Part shown: piece by piece, positions 12,256 to 22,493 of the stretch | How the letters are laid out: each line of letters starts with the position of its first letter | Position numbering within the stretch: the stretch's first letter is position 1 | Source: Diphasiastrum complanatum | Lineage: Eukaryota > Streptophyta > Lycopodiopsida > Lycopodiales > Lycopodiaceae | Length of the DNA: 64,000 nt | Assembly (NCBI GenBank): GCA_029204225.1 | Contig: CM055102.1 | Location: 24,645,390-24,709,389 of the forward strand | Direction: 5' to 3' | The notes under the pieces: generated by a model | The model's database searches: none | Seen by the model: the letters and a program-made list of their open reading frames with translations, nothing else | What the model was told of the DNA's origin: nothing | Translations under genes and position numbers: made by a program

Positions 12256-13433
12256 TGAAATAGTCCGTAGCTATGTCATGTCTTGATACCACATGCCCGA
12301 GAACAACTCCGTGAGAAACCCATATCTGACACTTTTCTAGATTTAAGAAAATCTGGTATTTGCGGGAACGTTCAAATACTTTTCCCAACCGATCCAGATG
12401 GTCTGTATTTGTGCTATGGACTCCGAGGTCATCCAAGTATATTTCAAGGAATTTCTGTAGATAATCTTTGAAAGCAAACCACATCACTCTTTGAAATGAA
12501 CTAGGTGGATTAAAAAGTCCAAAAGGCATTACTTTATAAGCATAAGTCCCCCATTTTGTTGCAAAAGCTGTTTTGTGGCGATTTGTAGGTGCAATCTTGA
12601 CCTAATTGTAACCACTAAATCCATCTAAAAAACTGTAACCTTCTGCTCCAGCAAGGCGATCCAAAATGCTTTCAGTAAAAGGTAACAGAAAGTGATCTTT
12701 TCACGTCACTTTGTTCAAGGCCTTGAGATTCACACAATTCTCAATTTTCCATTCTTCTTAGGAACAATGACAATTGGCGAAACCCATTCAGTATGCTCGA
12801 TCTCATGAATGAAATCGGCTTCAAGCAATCTTTGTATCTCTTTCTTTACCGAATCCGTAACATTAGGATTACAACGATAGAATCTTGTGGCAATTGGAAC
12901 CGCATCAGGCATTAGGGGTATGGTATGCTCAATAACTGATGTCGGAATCCCTTTGAGATCTTTATAAGTCCAAGCAAAGCAATCTTGATACTTAATAAGC
13001 AATGTTCGTAGTGCTTAAAACTGTTCAGGAGTAAGTTGTGCTCCAACTTGTAAAATCTTTTTTGGATCTCCTGGTTCAGCAAGATTCATAGGCTGCGTGC
13101 GTCCTAGCTGGGCCATTGTAAACATCTTTTGATTCTAGCACTTGTTCTAAGTTCACGATGTGCTTTTGGTAACATGATACCCACATCATCTAGAGTATAG
13201 CATTTGAAATTCTTTGGCATATCATGTTGGACTTCCTCTGATTGTTCTTTGTCAAAAGGATTAGCCTTGGATCTTTGCTTAGCTTTCTTGGCAGGAATGG
13301 ATTGTGGAGGCGATGACTTCTGAGAAGATGGACTCTTCTTTGAAGGTAAAGACTTCCTAGATGGTGATATCTTGCGAGAATTCCGACCTGAAGAATCAGA
13401 GGCCATGAGATCTTCACACTGCTGCCAATTCAA
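12256..13433 (-). pseudogene. Ty3/gypsy reverse transcriptase and upstream linker, inverted piece
   Basis: Read on the minus strand this holds a basic Lys/Ser/Pro linker (13433-13104), then RT in order: DCFAWTYKDLKGIP, VKKEIQRLLEADFI, WVSPIVIVPKKNGKLRIV, the palm region in shifted frames, MPFGLFNPPSSFQRVM, catalytic YLDDLGVHS and LGHVVSRHDIATD. It ends just where RNase H should follow. That continuation lies on the other strand immediately to the left (11287-12255). Stops near 13016 and 12607 and a shift near 12725 make it non-functional. Confidence 0.88.
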
Positions 13434-13439
13434 AAGGGA

Positions 13440-15215
13440 GATTGAGGACAGACGTCAAATCAGAATATTGAGCCACAGACTCTAGAGCAGCAAGAAGCAG
13501 AAGATCAATCCCATGAAGAAAAATGTTCGAGCAGCAACGAAACGAACCCATAAGGCCAACAAGACAAAGAAGACCTCCAGATCGTTATGCTGACAATCTT
13601 CAGTGGAGCGAAGACACGCAATTCAAGTACTACGGCTTCACTGAAGAGCCAACAACATACCAAGAAGTTGTCCAGAGTCTAGAGGGAGAATTCTGGAAGT
13701 AGGCAATGTCAAAAGAGATCGAGTCGATGAGGCGAAACGAGGCATGGACGCTAGAGCCACTACCAGAAAACAAAAAGATCGTCGACTACAGGTGGGTGTA
13801 CAAGAAGAAAATGAAATCAGATGGCACTGTTGGCTGTTACAAGCAAGGCTTGTCTCGAAGGGCTACACACAAAGGTATGGTGCTGATTATTTCGACACAT
13901 ATTCGTCGATGGTCAAGATGACAAGCATATGACTACTCCTTGCATACGCCACACAACACAATCTGGAAATTCACCAGATTGATGTGAAGACAGCCCATCT
14001 CCACGGAGATCTAGCAGAAAATATCACCATGAAGCAGCGAGAAAATTTGAAGACCTCGACCATCGACAATATGTCTGTCGGTTGCAGAGATGCATTTATG
14101 GTCTAAAACAGGCATCACGAGCTTGGTACAAGAAGCTTGATAGTCTTTTGAAGTCTCTAGACCTCAATCCTACACAACTAGACTATAATGTCTACATAAA
14201 AAGAGTAGAAAAAGATTTTGTGATACTGACTATTTTAGTGGATGATTCCCTTATGATAAAAAATTCCTTGATGCTGATCAAAGACACGAAGAGTCAGATT
14301 TTTGAAAATTATGAAATCACAGATCTAGGAGAAGCAACAAATTGCCTCGGGCTGGAGATCAGAAGAGATCGAATAAAAGATGAAATGCACTTGAGTCAGT
14401 CTGAATATGTCAGAAAGGTGATCAAGCAGTATCACATGATGGACTGCAAAGAAAAGGCCACACCAATGATAGTTGGAGCCAAGCTGACGAAGCAAAATTG
14501 CCCAAAAATAGAAGAAGAAGATATACTCTACCAAAACCTAATCGGTAGTCTGATGTACCTTACAATTTGTACCAGACCCGATCTGGCTTTCTCTGTTTAT
14601 GCCTTAGGCCAATTCTCTTCCCATCCTAGCATGGCACATTGGCAAATGACAAAACAAATCCTACAATATCTGAAGGGTACCCAGAATATGGGATTAACCT
14701 ACAGAGCAGAAAACGAAAGAAAAGGATTCGAGCTGCACCACTATAGTGATGCAAGCTGTGCGAGCTGCAAAGATGACAGCAAGTCCGTAACTGGAAGATG
14801 TACAATAGCGTACTTTGAGCAGCAATCAACTGGATATGCAAAAAGCAAACCTTGGTAGCTCAATATTCTTGTGAAGCTGAATACGTCGCAGCTTCAAAGG
14901 TGAGAATGAGGTGGTGTGGTTGCAAATGATGCTGGAGGCAATTGGGATACCACAAGGAGGACCATGCACGATGATGATGGACTCTCAGAGTGCCATTTAT
15001 CTGTCCCAGGATCCTGTCTTCCATTCAAAGACAAAACACATACCTTTGAAGTACCATCACATTCGAGATTTGATCTCGACAGGAGAGCTCCAGGTCCAGT
15101 ACATAAAGTTTGAAGACATGATTGCAGATCTACTCACGAAGCCACTCGACAAGCCACTCTTCGCAAAACAAAGAAAGACAATTGGATTAAACGTGCAAAG
15201 CTGCAAGGTTCAAGA
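13440..15215 (+). pseudogene. Copia-E RT and RNase H, 5' truncated
   Basis: This belongs to a different Copia family from Copia-1 and Copia-2. It starts in the integrase-RT linker (RRPPDRYADNLQ), then RT (RRNEAWTLEPLPENKKIVDYRWVYKKKMKSDG, shifted near 13840, YGLKQASRAWYKKLD, LVDDSLM at the catalytic site, TRPDLAFSVYALGQF) and RNase H (HYSDASCASCKDD, a TAG at 14857 with a shift soon after, then MMDSQSAIYLSQDP, TKHIPLKYHHIRD, IADLLTKPL). RT keeps the two catalytic Asp, though the usual preceding Tyr is absent. Stops and shifts occur at about 13700, 13840, 13931, 14040 and 14860. Gag, protease and integrase are missing. Confidence 0.9.
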
Positions 15216-15220
15216 GGGAG

Positions 15221-15975
15221 TGTCAGAAATGGTGAACTTCTGCAACTTTGCCGTGACGCAAAACAAAGCGACACGAAGCGAAGGTCGAATGCCAAACAAT
15301 TCGCGAAAGTCAACGTAACTCTCAGACCCTGAGGCACGAAGCGAAGCGAAGGTCGAATGGCGAACAATTCGCGAAAGTCAATGTACCTCGAAAACCTTGA
15401 GACACAAAGCTATGAATCTTGAAGGTCGAGTGATTCACAAAAGTCAAACATGCCTCCAGGACCAAAAAGACACGACATGACACGAAGCAAAAAGAAATGA
15501 AAGAAAATCTTTCACGTTGAAATTGGTCATAAAACAAGGTTTTTTGATGATTTTTGGACTAATTTTGTGGTAGATCTCAAAATTCTCAGCCAAGAGTCGG
15601 TAAGAATGTTTTCAAATGCACTGCGTGGATCTGTCATGCAATGCTCGAAAAATCAAAAGATGAATAGATAATATTGTAGCTGTTATGCACATATTAATCT
15701 GTATGATTGTATGATCTTGAATGTATTTTTTGTCTGCTACTATTTGTGTATCTGATTCACTTGTTTATTCAATTCCGCACATTGGTTTGATTTTGTTAAA
15801 TGATATATTAATCTGCTAACGTAGATCAGCAGTGTCTGTCTACACTGTGAAGGATTGTAGGAATGTAATAGCTGGTAGTGACCAACAGTCATATCTGAAT
15901 TTCTGACGAACTGATTTTGTGTTTTGTGTTTCGTTTTGTTTTGTTTTACGATCTCTATGCTTCAAGCATGAATCA
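15221..15975 (+). repeat. Copia-E LTR (3' LTR position)
   Basis: The purine tract CAAGAGGGAG (15211-15220) precedes TGTCAGAAATGG, the LTR start. The right end is placed at ...GCATGAATCA because ATATCAGAGCTC follows, which resembles a primer-binding site. An alternative end is 16080 (...GATCCAACA). The left third carries three imperfect copies of a unit of about 70 bp (15270-15480). Confidence 0.6.
15270..15480 (+). repeat. Three imperfect ~70-bp tandem units in Copia-E LTR
   Basis: GAAGGTCGAATG begins at 15280 and 15349, with a diverged copy at 15421 (GAAGGTCGAGTG). Each is followed by a form of AACAATTCGCGAAAGTCAA. The second unit also has a 5-bp duplication (GCGAAGCGAAGG). Confidence 0.7.
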
Positions 15976-16080
15976 ATATCAGAGCTCGTTTAAGGTTCGC
16001 TTCACTTCGTTTCGTTTCATTTTTGCCTAGATTTCATCTCGTTTCGTTTTGTTGCATTATAGAGCCTGATTGATCCAACA

Positions 16081-17390
16081 CGAATTATTCTCGAACCAAA
16101 ATAATTCGAGTTTCGTGAATCGTTCAAGAGACTTTTATCAGTTTGTCACTAAAGTTCTAGATAAAATTTGCAGTTTCTGAGTGCATAATTCGCATCAAGG
16201 ATGCTGCAAATCTACTTAATGAAGGTAATCAAGGACTTGTTGGTGAAAATACTTGAGTTTTGACAATCTAAAAGTAAATTTGTAGCGAGTTTTTCGGGTT
16301 TCATTCTACCCATGGTTCACCGATTATGTAGCACATGGCATGCCATGTAATATTAACTACAGTTTGTCTCTAACTAGAAGAAGATACTAACTCGATGCAC
16401 AACTTTCAATGGATTTCAATGTAACCAACATGTTGCTTATGAGAAACTCAATGTGAGACAACTTTGGAAGTGACGCTAGTTGTCTCCATTCTGTACTACT
16501 AATAATCCTCTCAATGTCTCTTGATAGGTGTCATGACAATCTCTAGCACATCTTCCTTCTATGGTATTGTGTCCACCCTTTTTGTCTTTGTTGTCATGCA
16601 TTCAAATTGGCTTTTCATTTTCCAATACGACAAAGGCTTGGACACCATAGCATGAGCCACTGTATTATGTGAATCATTCACAACCATTCAACTTTCTCAT
16701 GTAAAACAAATTATATGGTCTATGTGATGATACAAGTACGAATTTGTGTAGTCGATGTGGCAATTCATGTATCAAACCATCACTATCATGTAACAATATC
16801 TACTTTTAAGGTATTACATCGTATTTTTGTGGATACACTACAAGCTTGATAGGTTGAAAATTTTCAATTATAAGATCAAAAAGGTCTTTTGACACATTCG
16901 AAAACCAAATTGCAAGCAAAAACATTATTTTAGAATATTTCTTGCAGCCTCCGAACATAGCATGCCGATGTGCTAAGTAAAACAACTAGATAGTATGCCA
17001 ACATGTTGAATGAAATAGGAAAGAAAAAATGGCAACCTGCAATAGCATGCTGGTGTGTCAAGCAAAACCGCTCGACTAAAAAGAAATTACTTCAAAAAGT
17101 TTCCAGCTTTGAAATTCCATTGTGGGATTTTTAACTATGTACCAAACCACAATTCTTAATACTAAACATTCAAATTGTGGCATAAAAAATGTAGCACACC
17201 ATGTGCTATCTTTTTTTTGAATCATGGCAAGAAAAAAACTCGCGAAATGCCAAAGCCCAGAATAATTCTTATTTTTTCTACTTCAGATTTTGATTCTTCT
17301 CATACTAATGTTGATGTACAAGGTCGTGTGTTATTGTTTCCAAATGACCAAAATGGTACTTGAAAGTGATTGGTAATAATAAGGATACTA
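16081..17390. other. No gene seen
   Basis: This is AT-rich sequence with no long frame and no recognisable element ends. The ORF at 17175-17363 is short and of no recognised family. Confidence 0.5.
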
Positions 17391-17394
17391 GTAT

Positions 17395-17815
17395 GCCAGA
17401 ATCAAGTGAACATGGCTCCAAGAGGCAAAGTCAACCAAGAGAGCCTAAGTCTTACGTCAATTATACATTGATGGCTAGTGTCCTTTATACTAATGAACCT
17501 AAATCTTTAGATGAAGATACCATGAGTAATCATTGAATGAAATCCATGTAAGAGGAATATAGATCTATCTGAAGAATGAGGCATGGGATTTATTGCCATG
17601 ATCCAAGGATTGGAGCCTATAAGTACCAGATGGATCTACAAGATGAAGTACATGTTAGATGAGACACTTGAAACATACGCCACATTTGGTAGCAAAGGAA
17701 TATGCATAACAAGAAGTTAGTGACTATGATGAGACCTTTTCCCATATAATTAAAACGAACACTATTCATAGTATTTTGGCAATTGCTTCACATTTGTCAT
17801 GCCATATGGCTTGAC
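17395..17815 (+). pseudogene. Copia RT fragment, heavily decayed
   Basis: Across several stops and shifts the plus strand reads a Copia linker and RT N-terminus: EPKSLDEDT, EEYRSI, KNEAWDLLP, LVAKEYA, YDETFS and ILAIASHLS. These match the usual order (EAL...M.EE...I..N..W.LV, HKARLVAKGY, YDETFAPV, LLALAA). No catalytic motif remains. It is an old fragment without LTRs. Confidence 0.7.
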
Positions 17816-18140
17816 TTCAACTTTTACATACTTTTTTAAGTCTAAGTTTAAACTTTGAGACTTGCAAAATTTATTTTCTTGCCCCTAATGACTATTGGCA
17901 CCACAAGCTTGCAGGATGCCGAACGTAACTAACTATTGATGGGCTCTTCAAGATGGGCTTATACACACAAGATTTCATGATTGGGCCATTAATTATACAA
18001 AATTGTTATATACATAGGCTACTTCCATGTAAGGTGCTTCTTTCCTTAACTCTCTCGGGCTCCATTGAAATGCCCCTTAGGCCTTGTATTCCAGCCCCCA
18101 CACTCCCCCTCTGCTACTTGGTTGCTAGTCCCATGGCAAT
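17816..18140. other. No gene seen
   Basis: Spacer between the Copia RT scrap and the minus-strand unknown frame. No motif recognised. Confidence 0.5.
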
Positions 18141-19310
18141 TCACTTGAACAAGGATCCTTGTACCTCAGCATCTAGCGCTTCATTGTTCTTTTTTATTTC
18201 CTGGATGAGTTTGTCGTACCTTTCCATTGTCTGGGCCCGTAGAATTGTATCATCTTTGAGCAGTCCAAACACATGTGAGCTACGGGACAACCAATGAGAG
18301 CATTGCCACTCTTCCACGCATGCTGCATGCTGAGAAGCCGTCATTGCCGCCCGATAGTATATGTGTGCCACTGTTAACTGGTCATGGTGTTTGAGACAGG
18401 GGAAAGGGGTGTTGGGATTGAAAAACAAGGGACCCAAGGAATGGTCCCAATAGAATTCGAGGGAACTTCGGAAGGAGAGCTCCTTGTAGTTGAGTGCCGC
18501 TTGATGCACCGTTGGATCGACAGAGTGGCGGTGCTTGTTGTGGAACTACTCCAAGGCATACTGGAAATTGGCTTGGTATTTCCAGGCCCTAGAGTTTGGG
18601 AAATAGGCCAGTTTGGTGGTGCACTGGCATTCTACTTTTCTATACATGGCTCTCGTATGAGAAGGGGCATGTAGCGGGGATCCACGTGCAGATTTCTGGG
18701 AATTTTGAAATATTTTGACATGAACCCTTTTGTGGTACTTGAAGAGGACGTGGCGCCAAGTGGTTTGAGGTTCCAACTACTCTATGATTTGCTTTTCCTT
18801 GCCCTTGATATCAGTTGTAGAGCATGGCAAGACATATCCGCCCCGCATTTATTCTCTTGGAAAAGTCACCTCGTACTCTTGGATTGATTGCTCAAGAGTC
18901 TTCGGCTTTTGGAAGATGGTTTTGGCACTTGGTGTGGTTGTGCCTTTGCTTGGCTCCCTTGAGCGGGATTCACTAGGGGGTGGAGTGTCGTGTGAAGCTA
19001 AAACCCTAGATGATTCACCTTGAGGGGCATCCATCTGCTCAATAGAGAAGGAGGCATCAAATTCAAGCACATACGGGTTGGACTGGTCCCCCTTGCTTGT
19101 GGTGGCTGGTTGAGTGCCTTGAGGGATGGCAGGAGGTTCTCGAACTGCTAGCAAGTCATCAAGCTGCTTTTCAAGCTCATCGTTCTATTGCTCCAGCTTG
19201 CCGATTACATCGACGATGAAGGGCTCTGTGTACTCGAATTGCTTTACTTCAAAATCCTGTAGCATCTTCTTATAAATTTGAAGTTTGGCAATGACCGCAT
19301 TGTACTTTTC
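18141..19310 (-). pseudogene. Unidentified long frame broken by in-frame stops
   Basis: On the minus strand one frame runs from about 19310 to 18141 (about 390 codons) with four stops (TAG 19187-19185, TAA 18851-18849, TAG near 18779, TAG near 18548) and no obvious frameshift. The N-terminal part has coiled-coil character (YNAVIAKLQIYKKMLQDF, NDELEKQLDDL). A Pro/Ser/Thr-rich stretch follows (PPPSESRSREPSKGTTTPS). The rest is a mixed region (FKYHKRVHVKIFQNSQK, YRKVECQCTTKLAYFPNSRAWKY, LSFRSSLEFYWDHSLGPLFFNP) ending in another helical segment (ERYDKLIQEIKKNNEALDAEVQ). I do not recognise the family. It could be a host pseudogene or an ORF of a mobile element. It lies directly downstream, in the same orientation, of Copia debris. 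Confidence 0.55.
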
Positions 19311-19339
19311 TACGAGGACAAGAGAGGATTATAGTAGTG

Positions 19340-20700
19340 GTTGAACATCGGTGATGCATCCAAAAAATTAAGAGAGGATTTTCATCATGTACAAACCCCA
19401 TGCGGAGTTTTATTGTCGAGGGCGTTATTGATGCATTGATTCTGTATATATGTTGCAATAGATACTGTCTCTTCCCAAAAAACCTTAGGAAGTGAATGGT
19501 TTGTTTTAAATGGAGTACTAGAATGCTTGCATAAAATGCAACTTTAATAGACCTAAGAATTCAATTTATATTACAATATACATCTTGAACTACTTTTAGA
19601 TTTGACATTTGTTGGATACCTTATTATTTACATGGCCTAATTTGAAATACCAAAGCAGATCTAAATTTTCAGAAGTAGATGTATGAAGAGCTTGACTATT
19701 GGTAGAAAAATAGTGACTCAATTTATAAAGGTAGCCCCATCGTTTACCAAAAGCTAGAATTTTCTTGGACTTGCCAAAAATTGTGCAACTTTCAGTATTG
19801 AATTCGACCCTATGACCTAAATCAACAATCCAATTTTTGGTGAGATTTGGAACATGAACAACATTGGACAATACTTTTATATCACCATTCTGAAATCTGA
19901 GTTTTACAGCACCTTCACCCCTTATGTTGTGAGATGAGTTGTCTCTTAGTTGGCTTGGAATGTGTGTAGGGTCAAATCCTGAAACCAGTCATAATGGTGA
20001 GTCATATGGTAAGTTGCTCCCGAATCCAAGTACCAAGAGCCATCCGTTTGAATTTCCTTTGATTTGGCCAAAAATGCAGCATCCTCCTCATCAACTATTT
20101 CAATTTGGGTTAATTTGGCACTACTCTAGGTCGATTTACAGTTAGCAATATTAGCTTGTTGCTGAAACTGTTTCTTTCTTTCAATATTGTACTTGAGTAA
20201 ATCATTCATGACATGGCCAGTCCTTTCACAATATTTGCAAAATAGTTGTTGTCTTGGTTGAGAGGATGAAGGTTCTAAATTCGATCTTGGTTGTTCCTTG
20301 CTCTTCTTGTCAGATTGGTCTGACCTTGAAGATCTCTTGGATCTGAACTTTTGATTTTTTTTCTTGGAATATAGAGCTTGAGGATTCGACCCTAAGTTGG
20401 AAGATGATCAATTTGTTCTGATCTCCTCTTGAAGTAGCATAGAGATTAGTCTAGTAAGAGTGAGGCCTTGATGAGTAGGAATCACCATGACCCAATTCTC
20501 ATATGCTTCTGTTAGACTCAATAATAGAGTCATAATGGCATCAGAATCTTCTATGACAGATCCAATGGCAGTCATTTGCTCCATAAGAGTCATTTGACTG
20601 AATCCATTTTGAAGATTAATCACTAATAGTGGATTTCCACTTGAACTTTAAAATCCAACAAGTTCGACTATTTATCTCAATCTTTCAATAACTTAGAGGC
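19340..20700 (-). pseudogene. Copia gag-integrase fragment, decayed
   Basis: In order on the minus strand: UBN2 gag (LLLSLTEAYENWVMVI, TLTRLISMLLQEE), a zinc knuckle CKYCERTGHVMNDL near 20230 with the last Cys replaced by Leu, a protease-to-integrase linker (VVHVPNLTKNW, LGHRVEFNTESCTIF, GYLYKL), the first HHCC His region (LLWYFKLGHVN), and after a deletion an integrase C-terminal piece (LPKVFWEETVSIATYIQN). The integrase core is missing. Stops and shifts are frequent. No LTRs were found. Confidence 0.8.
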
Positions 20701-20738
20701 CTTCATGTGAGTTGTGACTCTCCTTTATGTTGGGTTCA

Positions 20739-20786
20739 CACCCCTGCCTACCAGGGGGTCACCCCTCGTAGGCAGGGGTGACCCCC
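20739..20786. repeat. Two overlapping, mutually exclusive 13-bp hairpins
   Basis: CACCCCTGCCTAC (20739-20751) pairs perfectly with GTAGGCAGGGGTG (20768-20780). GGGGGTCACCCCT (20754-20766) pairs perfectly with AGGGGTGACCCCC (20774-20786). The 3' arms overlap, so only one hairpin can form at a time. The block is GC-rich inside AT-rich sequence. Confidence 0.85.
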
Positions 20787-21139
20787 TTGAGAAATCCTTC
20801 TTGTACAAGGTCAGATCTCTTGACAATGTTCTTATCTTGTTGTATATATATGTCTACGATTGTTCATAGTAGAATGATACTAGGTTGGCTTTGTCCTAGG
20901 AACAAGAAAAGAATGTTGATGACACTGATACTCATTGATTATCATTTGTTGCCATACTAAATATTGGATGATTGAAGGGGACGTGGAAGATCAAATCCTA
21001 GTCATTTGCGTTACTCTAGGTTGTTGTACATTTGAGTGTAGAAGGTGCAATTCTATGTGCATGTGTAGTGTATGTCATGACTTTGTTCGCCAATTGAATG
21101 GATTTTAAGGAATGGCCAAGATGTTCATAGTTTTTCACA

Positions 21140-21354
21140 AGATTCTAATGGTGGTGCCAAGTATTATGTAACCTTCATTGATGTCTATTCTAGATATTGT
21201 TGGATTTACCTCTTGTGTACTAAGTCTTTGGTGTATGATTCATTTTTTAAGTTCAAAACTCTTGTAGAAAATCAACATAGTACCAAGATCGAGGTATCAA
21301 GAAGTGATAATGGAGGTGAATATATCTCCAATAAGTTGATTAAAACTTTGTAAT
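21140..21354 (+). pseudogene. Copia integrase core fragment
   Basis: One open stretch reads NGGAKYYVTFIDVYSRYCW, then YLLCTKSLVYDSFFKFKTLVE and RSDNGGEYISNKL. This is the Copia integrase core from the first catalytic region to just past the second catalytic Asp. It ends at a stop near 21354. Nothing else of the element is nearby. Confidence 0.85.
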
Positions 21355-22493
21355 TCTAATGGCACAAAAACTTGCCAAGCAAAAACAATGATTCAAAGGC
21401 CAAAACTAAAGCACAATCTCTAACTTTCAAAAGAGGGGGAATTATTCATGGGATATGAGTCAAAATCATAATCTTGATCACAACTTGTGCTACATCAAGA
21501 ATAAACCGAGCATCAAAATGTTCAATGATGATAGTTGAACTTTGAAGCAGAGTTCAACTTGAATACCGCTATTTCACATTCACGAAGATGAACATGAGTT
21601 AGCATAGAAGCATGGACTATCAACTACTATTTGATATTTAAAAAATTAAATCTCAAATCTCATCATATTTATCTCTTAGGCCGATACATTCGTTTCTACC
21701 ACAACTCTGTCGCGATGGTTGTCATCTTGCAAAACTTCAGTACATTCTTGTTCTCACACCTATTGCAAATGCTAAGATACTTCAAAATACATATCGTAAT
21801 CGTCTAGTTTGTGACCTGCCATTGTCCTTTTCAATAACAATAAAGAGCAAGTCTTGCATCTATTAAGAACCTTTGAAAGGTTAAATTTCTAATACTTGAG
21901 GTAGCATTGTACTTCCAAATGCACTGGAAAACCTTGACTTGGGATTTATTGACATCACACACTGAAATGGCCACATGAAGGTATTTATTGAAGAGCCGCA
22001 TGAAACACATCACAACAAACATACCCAAAAATTCTTTCATCGGCTTTGAATGATAGGTCATACTTGAAATGGCCATATGAAGGTATTTATTGGAGAACCG
22101 CTTGAAACACATCACAACAAACATACCCAAAAATGCTTTCATCGGCTTTGAATGATAGGTCATACTTGAAACGCTTCACGGCCCATGAGTATAGAGTCCC
22201 ACAACCTTGTTCTCAAAGGACAAAGTGGTTGTTGCTTAATAAATTGGTGCCGATAGCCTATGTTAGCAAGCGCCAAAACTCAAGATGTTTACTCTGCACT
22301 GGCCAGTTCAATCTTAACCTGTTAGATAGCTTCCCAAAAATTGTACTAGGCTCATGTCAATGTGACTTCAATGACACAAACTTTACCAGTCGATCAATGC
22401 ATGAAAAGGTGAACATTGGCATCTATAACAACTTTCAACTACATGCAAGCACTAAACTAAGAATTTCCATATGAGAAGCACCTATCAACTGTA
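21355..22493. other. Gene-poor stretch with a 102-bp tandem duplication
   Basis: No gene is recognised. 21964-22065 and 22066-22167 are near-identical tandem copies that make short repeated frames on the minus strand. Part of 22170-22493 may be 3' UTR of the NAP1 gene. I could not assign a polyadenylation site. Confidence 0.55.
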
